This document shows positions 55,811-64,000 of a stretch of 64,000 nucleotides of DNA, in pieces. Location of the stretch: the NCBI GenBank assembly GCA_025526995.1, contig JAHLKG010000016.1:1-64000 (forward strand). The letters are read 5' to 3'. The notes under the pieces are model-generated. The model was not told where the DNA came from. It saw only the letters and a program-made list of their open reading frames with translations, and did not search any database. The first letter of the stretch is position 1, and every line of letters begins with the position of its first letter. Position numbers and translations under genes: made by a program. Source of the stretch: Powellomyces hirtus. Its lineage: Eukaryota > Chytridiomycota > Chytridiomycetes > Spizellomycetales > Powellomycetaceae.

Positions 55811-58800
55811 CTAACTTGCTGTCTTACGGGCAGCAGACTCTGCTCGTCTGTTGCCTGGTGCGGTCGTGCTCGCGACAGGTTTGCCGACATTGGGTTTCGC
55901 TGCAGCTGGTTTGGGAGGAGCGGGTTTGGCGGGCAATATTGACGGCGCAACTTTCGCAGCTGCAGGTTTACTGACAATGGGTTTGGCCGGGGTTTTGGCG
56001 CCGGCTTTTGCAACGCCCGGTTTTGGTTCTTTGCTGGTCTGGGCCAGCTGTTTCGTTTTGAGCGTACTGGCTTCCTGATGCCACTGGATACACCACTTCT
56101 GTTCTTTCACGCGGCCCGGAGGAACAGTGGCATCTTCAGATGCAAGGTGACCGTGCTCGGCCTCTATCGCCGCCAGAAACGATTGCTCTGCCTCATCGAT
56201 CTTTTTGACGTCGTTGAGATACACATAGTTCTTATCAAACTGATCCAATTGACTTGATCCCAATGCCGACAAGAACATGCAATTGCGCGGTTCGAGTGCC
56301 ACAAGCGCTTGGGCGACGACCTCGGCGGTATCAGTGGCCATGTTCTGTATCGAATCTTGCATATTGAATCTCGTCAAGCAGCGTCGGGTGAGTCTCAATA
56401 AAGAGTTGAGAATGCTTCTCATGCGCAGCTTGGACGATTCTCCAGGACATCGCGGGAGAACTCTCAGCAGACTGCTTTGGGCGGTACACATTGCCAGCGC
56501 GAGCTTGGCCACTCTGGTGCTCCGCCTGGGTGTGCGGTGGAGAATATCGGGTAAGATATAAAGCAAATCCGATAGTATTGCAGCGGATTTGACTGGCTGA
56601 TTGTTGTAGCGGTATGCTTGCGCCAGGATTAAGTACATCTCGGTAAGATATAGAGAGGCAAAACGGTCTGTCAGCATTCCTTCATCTGTGACCGGCGTTT
56701 GCGGCCGGATTGTCGACAGGTTGTACTCTTCCAGTGTTTCTTCGAGATAACTGATACCCTCTTGAAGGCCTTCCGTTGGTGTTGCAGCGGTGCATGTTGA
56801 CAACAGGGCAACACCCTGGAACAGAGCAACAAGAGCATCAGAGATCAAAAAAAAGAAAAGGATGGAACGTCCTGACGCACCAACATCGCCCTTGCATATT
56901 TTGACATAGGTTTCTGGCCCAGTGCGGTGCGTAAATGCTTGGCGGCTTCTCCTGCTTGACCAATTTGCAACAGATGCCGCCCCAAATGCAAACTAGGCAT
57001 CTGTGGTCAGTACATTCAGCACTTGCATTCAAATTGCTGTATATGAAAAGGCCCTCACTTGGCATCAGCACTCGCCGGATTGATTCCCAGTGCGTCTCGA
57101 TACTTCTCAACGATATGCATCGCAGACAAGTTGGTGACGGCATTCGCTCCTTTACTGCTATTCCATCCTGACACTGGGCTGGATGATGCCACCTTTTTGA
57201 TTAGCCAGCCGTGCAGGCCTTGCACCTCTGCAGCCTACACAAAGGTCAGACAGATTTTTCAGATCTCAGGGACATAGCAGTCTTTCGATGCTAACCTCAT
57301 CGGGAAGCCCCAAAGCCAGCAATCTGTGATATTCCGCTTCAATGGCACGAATCTTGGTGGGGTTGTTTGCAGATTTATCGACTCCCAGTTGCTCCAGTAA
57401 GCCGTCGACCTCATCACTCATGAAGCTCTCTGCAGCAGCACCATTTTCATTCACCTCCGCCCTTTCGGTTTTGCTGAGTGCTGGCAACGGAAATGCCTCG
57501 TTGCACAACGCTGTCTCCTCCAAAGCCAGCCCCAGTCGCACGTGAAGGATTTCGTCCCATGCGCCGCCTTTGGTCGCCTTAGCCTCATTATTGATGGCTG
57601 TAGCTGTCGCATACAGGGCCGCCGCCTCGTCCAATAGCGTAGTATCGGGTCGAACGGAACTTTGCCCAAACGTATCGGCCGAGACCTGCAATGCTTTCTT
57701 GAGCGATTGCACGTATGTGGATTCCCGTTGTGATGCTGCGGTAATGCAGCTGTCGATGGACACCGAAGACGCCTTCTTGTCGACAAGTGCCAGTTCCCAC
57801 GGTGATGTTGCTGCTAACTTTGGTTCTGGCTTTTCAGATCGAGTCAGAGGGCAACCACCTTGCTCCTTGTGGTATGCCGACTCGGCCAATCTTATCTTTG
57901 CTCCGCATTCACATTGCGTGGTACATGGAACCTTGTGTTTCCCTCCAGCAATATCCGCCGCCTTTACGCAAGTACGGCCGCACTCGACGCACGAGACAGG
58001 CGCAAATTTACACTCGTCCACATGATCTGTCAGAATGTTCATCTGCAAAGCAGCTTCTGCACACCCGTATGCAGTGAACGGACAAGAGACCAAGATAGCT
58101 CCAAGCTTCTTCTCCATCTCCGGATCTGTTTCCAAAAGCGGATTGTTGGTCCAAGTTGCATTTGGACACAAGGGACAGCCAACTCGTGGTTGTGTGTCTC
58201 CAGCCACGTCACTGCTTTCGCTCAGTAGATCCAAGCAAGTGAAGCAAAATTGGTGGGCACAGCTCGATTCTCCTCGTGAGTACTTTCGAGGTCGGAATAC
58301 TATGGAGGTGCAAACGGAGCATATTGTCTCCGCGTCGCTAGCTGTTTCGGATGATGGCCGAGGACGATAGTGTGGTTTTTCTACTCGTCAAGGTCAGAAA
58401 GACTCAAAATTGGGGTCGCGTTTCAACATACCTTTCCGCGCTGTGACTCGATATGTTTGTGTGCTAGTTTTATCGGCTGATGCTACGATGAACTCAATCT
58501 CCGTGTCACCGAAAAACAAACCCAGTTTTTGCTTTTCGGTTTCCGGATGAGAAGACGAGATCACTACGGTTGCCTTTGGGTTCAGCGGCGGTGCTTCACA
58601 TGAAATGGCCTTTGCGTTTGCGACTGCTCAGAAGCGTTAGATCTTAACACTTTTTGGAACCCATTTTCATGCGCATACCAATCTGAAGCAGATATCGTGT
58701 TTCCGCTCGATGGTAGTCAGGGCGTAGGGATCCCGCGGAGAATGACAGTGACCTCAAGCTGGTATCCGCCGCTATATTTCAAGCATCAGAGGCGAGCAGC

Positions 58801-59269
58801 AAGCTTGTCGAAGTCAATAACCTCGCGAATCTAATGCTAACCTGATGGTTTGTAAACTGATACAACATATGTAGAAGAAGAGCCATCCGGGGCATCCACC
58901 TTGACCTCGATGTCGTTCGTTCCCTCTCTGATGGAGACAACTGTATCGTATGGACATTTAGCTGATGAAGTAAAGTTTGATAATCTGAAAGGACAGCTGA
59001 CCTTGATCCGCGTCTCCTTTGACTACTTGCAAGAAGGAATCGGCTTCATTCGCTGCAGCGCGGATTTGTACGCCTAGCAACATATTACAGATACTCTGTG
59101 AGGCTCTGGCCTGAGGGAATCTGCTACGATGAAGAAACACACCCACAGTATCCGATCCAACATTGCAAGAATAATGCTTGTTGAGCCGCGAAAAAGAAGG
59201 TTCGAGAGCTATCGCCTGCTTTGTGTCAGCAGCCAGAAGGCTTAACGATTTGAGCGTAGAATCGTCCAT
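55811..59269 (-). CDS. Cadherin-like / RING / TRAF-type zinc finger / TPR protein
   Basis: One multi-exon gene of about 1000 aa. N-terminus: MDDSTLKSLSLLAADTKQAI and SFSRLNKHYSCNVGSDTV, then REGTNDIEVKVDAPDGSSST with YVVSVYKP, the cadherin-like beta-sandwich pattern; a second copy ends GDTEIEFIVASADKTSTQTY. Next, a C3HC4 RING finger: CSVC, SSCAHQFCFTC, GCPLC (about 58180-58340). Then TRAF-like Cys/His repeats (LVSCPFTAYGCAEAALQMN, HVDECKFAPVSCVECG, HYKEQGGCP-like). Helical TPR-like units follow across several splices (HIVEKYRDALGINPASADA, LHLGRHLLQIGQAGEAAKHL, then 55811-56816), and an Ala/Lys/Pro low-complexity tail. A RING suggests an E3 ubiquitin ligase. Large exons 57302-58380 and 55811-56816 are firm; several 5' exons are approximate. 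It shares a 148-bp promoter region with the sirtuin gene. Confidence 0.75.
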
Positions 59270-59354
59270 CGCAGATCGCTCTTGCCGAATTGACAGTAGT
59301 GTCACAGGCAAACTCCGCTGCCGAGACGCGTTCTCAAGTCGAAGCCCTCCGTAA

Positions 59355-60749
<1,395 letters not shown>

Positions 60750-61106
60750 TTTCCGAAATGCAAAGAATCGGCCGGTTCCGTGAGGATCAGTATTTTTGCA
60801 AGGTTATATTTTGGTCGGGGATTTTTGAGTTCTTTCTGACTTAACCGTTTTGGTCTATCGAGTATATAGTATTTTATCGAGAGGCGAGCGACAATGGGAA
60901 ATGTTTAAATTAAGAAGGCATCAGAACGCGCAATATGAGTTTGCGCACCAGACTGTTAGATAAATGTGGGTCGTCACATTGCCGTTAAATAAAATTAATA
61001 GTGCGCCTCTCGAGGCGAATGGAATGCTACGCTTACGCCAATTCTCCCCATTCGGAGCGCAATAAAGCAGAATTGCTTCACCGTACTGCAACCTGTCCCG
61101 GCAGTC
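60750..61106. other. Convergent intergenic region sirtuin / UBA4
   Basis: 357 bp, AT-rich, shared 3' flank; no gene seen. Confidence 0.5.
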
Positions 61107-63151
61107 TCAATATGTAGGGAACGAAGAGTCCATATCCCTCGCCCAGGTTTCAAGTCCACCGATAACGTCCTTGGCCTGCCCAAATCCGGTTTTCTGAAGC
61201 ATTTGGACAGCAAGTTGGGAGTCGTTGCCGCGTCGACAGATGACATAGACTGGTGAGCCAGGAAATGTTAGGATGTCCAGTTTTTCAACTCTTACGGTAA
61301 GTGAACATACTTGGAAGCGTCCCACTTGTGTTCGGTCCGTGTCTGGCGGCAGCCCGCACATCTGGAAGACGCCTTTCGAGTTCCGCCAATGGAATGTCTA
61401 GAACAGTTCGGTTAGCTTGCGATTGGTGACATGATGCATGAAGCAACGCACGTACTCAATGAATGCGGAAGTGAGCAAATGTCATATTGAACTTTCTCCC
61501 GCACGTCCAACAAGAGATGTGAGTGTGCAGCTTTCCTGAATTCTCCTAGTTCCTTTGTAGGGGAGCAATGTCAACAATTTGCGATCTGTCGAGAACCCGG
61601 TCGCATGCAGGCACCTACTTCTACTGTTATCCGGTCGACTTCCTTAAGGATTCGTTGTGTCGGCGTCTAAAAAACGAGAGTCGGAGAGCGTTCCATATTG
61701 TTCACATGTTTCATGTATTCCACGTTACCTTATCTGAAGGCCCTGATCCACAGAATTGAACGTAGTCAATCAATTCTGTAATAGTCGGCTCGTCTCCACA
61801 CACAGCGCAAGCTGGCGAACGGCCGCGGAGCTTTATTGTTCGGAACGACCCAAAAGTCGCATCAAAGATCAACAACTTCTGGGAGAACTTTGCTAACGGG
61901 TTTGACGACAATGAGATCACGCATGATTGGTCATTTGACAGTGGTCGTGCTGCTCACCACCGATATCAGCCGCAATCTTTACAACCTCCAACGCTTGTAA
62001 ACATCCGATAATGCCTGGAACTGTGGAGCAGATTCGAAAGTCAAATGTTATGCTCGTGTACATGGCTCTCCTAGCAACATGCGATGTCAGTACCTACGCC
62101 AAGGACGCCTCCGTCACTGCAGTTTGTCACAGTTTCTGCTGGTGGTGGCTTTGGGAAGATGCAACGATAGCACGGTCCGCCGTCATAATTGTACACCGTC
62201 AACTGGAGTCACATCAGCCAGATGGCACGTTTCGCAAGAAAACAGGAAGTGCCTTTACCTGACCATCCATTCGCAATGCACTACCGGAAACCAAAGGTTT
62301 GTTCAGCAGGACGCAGGCGTCGTTGAGCAAATATCTCGTAGCAACATTGTCAGTCGCATCCACGACAATGTCCCATCTACAGCCACAATAGTCAGGACCA
62401 AGGTATCCAATGCTTGCAAGCCTCCGAGTGGGTCTTACGGCTTGATAAGATCCATTGCATTGGAACTATCGAGAAGCATGTCATATGCTGTGCAGTCGCA
62501 GAATGACGAAAGCCTGGAGCACCAGAACTGTCAGCCGCTCAACCAAGTCGCCAGAGACGGACGGCAATCACCTGTTTACAGTCGCTTTGGCGGATTCAGA
62601 CTTCCGCATGCCAACCTTGGGTTCATCGTGGATAATCTGTCTTTGAAGGTTGCTTGCTTCCACCACATCGTAGTCCACAACTCCCAAGCGACCTACGCGC
62701 GTGATCGTTCATAATCAGACAATTCGACCCTATCGCCGGGAATCAAATATTTCATACCAATTCCAGCTGCCGCAAGATACATGATAGCAGGCGCTCCTAG
62801 TCCTCCACATCCAACCACCAGCACAGAGGTGTTGCGCAACTTGAGTTGACCTGATATCACAAGGTGTGGTGAAGGTCACTATATTATTATTTATATTGTA
62901 GTTCAGGCCAAATTGAGATTTTTCCAACCTTGAACGCCAATCTCAGGCATCAACAACTGCCGGCTGAAGCGAGCAATTTCCTCATTTGTTAATTCAGTTG
63001 TTGCACCACTATCGTCCCTTCCGACAGTGAACGGAAGGGACAACACACTTGCGGCGCCCGATGCTGCTGATGCCCTCAATGCGGCATTTTCTGTCCGTAG
63101 TTGTTCAATCTCTGCTTGCAACGCCGCCACGTCCATCTTGTCGCCCGACAT
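61107..63151 (-). CDS. UBA4: Uba4/MOCS3: E1-like sulfurtransferase for Urm1
   Basis: Adenylates and thiocarboxylates Urm1, providing sulfur for tRNA wobble-uridine thiolation and protein urmylation. Many short exons: the first is 62929-63151 ([18 protein letters not shown] coiled start, [14 protein letters not shown]). Then [21 protein letters not shown] (nucleotide-binding loop), [58 protein letters not shown] (zinc), the active cysteine in [46 protein letters not shown], and CAVC (second zinc pair). The C-terminal rhodanese domain has persulfide cysteine [10 protein letters not shown] and ends [17 protein letters not shown]. Introns between exons are 50-90 bp; one donor is GTTGGA. Not every exon edge is fixed, but all blocks are in order. 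Confidence 0.93.
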
Positions 63152-63409
63152 TCAAAGCAAAGATATCAAATGTTTAACCCTAACGATGATGACTCGCAAG
63201 AGGGTGAGGTTCTAAGCCCTCCGAGAACGACAGGACGGTATGCGCAGCCGGACCTTCACGTGACTTGTCAATGTTTTTGGCCTTCAACGCTTTCATCCTC
63301 GAGTTTGCACTTTTCGGCATTGCTTCGCTCGGAGACCAACGTTGCTCTGCCACTTGATAGCTTTGAAACTCATCGGAACTCTCGTTGATCATCAGCACAG
63401 TATTACAAG

Positions 63410-64000
63410 ATGAAGCTTACACCAAATGTTCTGGTATCAAAAAACCCGGGAACTCCGATAGCGGAGCTGGTTAGCGCGAACTGCAGCAACATGGAAATAG
63501 CGCACATTGAAGACCTTTCGGTAGCAGTAAACCTCCACAAGCTCGATCTGAGTAAGAACTCCATCAAGAAGGCCGATGCACTCAGCGGACTGAAGCATAA
63601 CAAGGAATTGACGCTACTCAATCTGAATGGAAACTCGCTGGAAAGCTTGGAAGGCGTCGAGTATCTGGAAAAGCTGTTGGTCTTGAACTTGAGCCATAAT
63701 CAAGTCAATCGCATCTCGCACCATGTCGCTAGTTGCCAAGCCCTGAAAGCCCTTATTCTCAATCACAACAAAATCGCCCGGATAGAAAACCTCACAAAGC
63801 TGACCCAGTTGAACACGATAGGTACCGTTGCGCCTGTGCGAATGCTTGCCTCTCCAATTAATAACGCCACAGATATCTTGTAGTCCTCTCTCACAACTCA
63901 TTGACATCCCTGGAAGGACTAGGGTCTCTCATCAACCTCACCAAACTCTCTGCAGCTCACAACCAAATCCGCGCATTCCCCGATCTCCGACTTCTCCCAG
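63410..64000 (+). CDS. Leucine-rich repeat protein (cut by window end)
   Basis: Exon 63410-63821 joins exon 63884 onward (IVLSHNSLTSLEGL), running past the window end. It starts MKLTPNVLVSKNP. At least five SDS22-like repeats of ~22 residues are visible: LHKLDLSKNSIKKADAL, LTLLNLNGNSLESLEGV, LLVLNLSHNQVNRI, LKALILNHNKIARIENL, and LTKLSAAHNQIRAFPDL. Such proteins act as scaffolds; SDS22-type LRRs often bind phosphatases or axonemal partners, but nothing here decides. It is divergent from UBA4 with a 258-bp gap. Confidence 0.85.

Overview
The window is nuclear DNA of a fungus. Genes are split by short GT-AG introns (about 55-110 bp), several promoters carry TATAAATA boxes, and the gene set is fungal: a velvet regulator, ATP-type PEPCK, a hybrid histidine kinase with an N-terminal MEDS sensor, a Cdc1/Ted1-type GPI phosphodiesterase, Uba4, Ssf1 and Kri1. 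Very long poly-G/C runs, an LRR gene and a RING protein with cadherin-like folds lean towards an early-diverging (possibly zoosporic) fungus. That placement is inference; no ribosomal or tRNA gene was seen to test it.

Layout. 1-1.4 kb: tandem repeats. 1.5-4.3 kb (-): hybrid histidine kinase whose 5' part has several apparent single-base frame breaks. 5.5-7.0 kb (-), 9.9-12.3 kb (-) and 12.7-14.6 kb (+): a membrane-protein neighbourhood with two paralogous seven-helix proteins either side of an unrelated 717-aa membrane protein; a 14-bp minisatellite lies between. 14.9-16.3 kb (-): an MFS transporter pseudogene. 17.6-19.2 kb (-): PEPCK. 20.7-21.3 kb (+): a possible F-box protein. 22.4 kb: a 137-bp inverted-repeat element with a 4-bp target duplication. 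23.1-24.6 kb (+): secreted M14 carboxypeptidase. 26.3-28.6 kb (+): velvet factor. 29.8-30.7 kb (-): SF3A2. 31.0-33.4 kb (+): KRI1. 33.4-37.7 kb: gene-poor, with a decayed LRR relic and direct repeats. 37.8-39.3 kb (-): RFC subunit. 39.8-41.7 kb (+): mitochondrial helical-repeat protein. 42.2-43.9 kb (-): MFS transporter. 45.0-47.5 kb (+): acetyl-CoA synthetase with a 2-nt microexon and one apparent frame break. 49.2-51.1 kb (+): GPI-remodelling phosphodiesterase. 52.0-52.5 kb (-): PUB-domain protein. 52.8-54.2 kb (+): SSF1. 55.1-55.3 kb (-): NAA38-like Sm-fold protein. 55.8-59.3 kb (-): cadherin-like/RING/TRAF-zinc/TPR protein. 59.4-60.7 kb (+): class I sirtuin. 61.1-63.2 kb (-): UBA4. 63.4 kb to the end (+): start of an LRR protein.

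Functionally this is mostly a housekeeping interval: ribosome biogenesis (KRI1, SSF1), splicing (SF3A2), replication (RFC), tRNA thiolation/urmylation (UBA4), GPI-anchor maturation, and two enzymes of acetate/gluconeogenic carbon use (ACS, PEPCK). The exon models for most genes were built by hand from splice signals, reading-frame continuity and family motifs. Where all exons are given, total coding length divides by three. The first 20 kb is sparser, repeat-richer and holds the least familiar genes.
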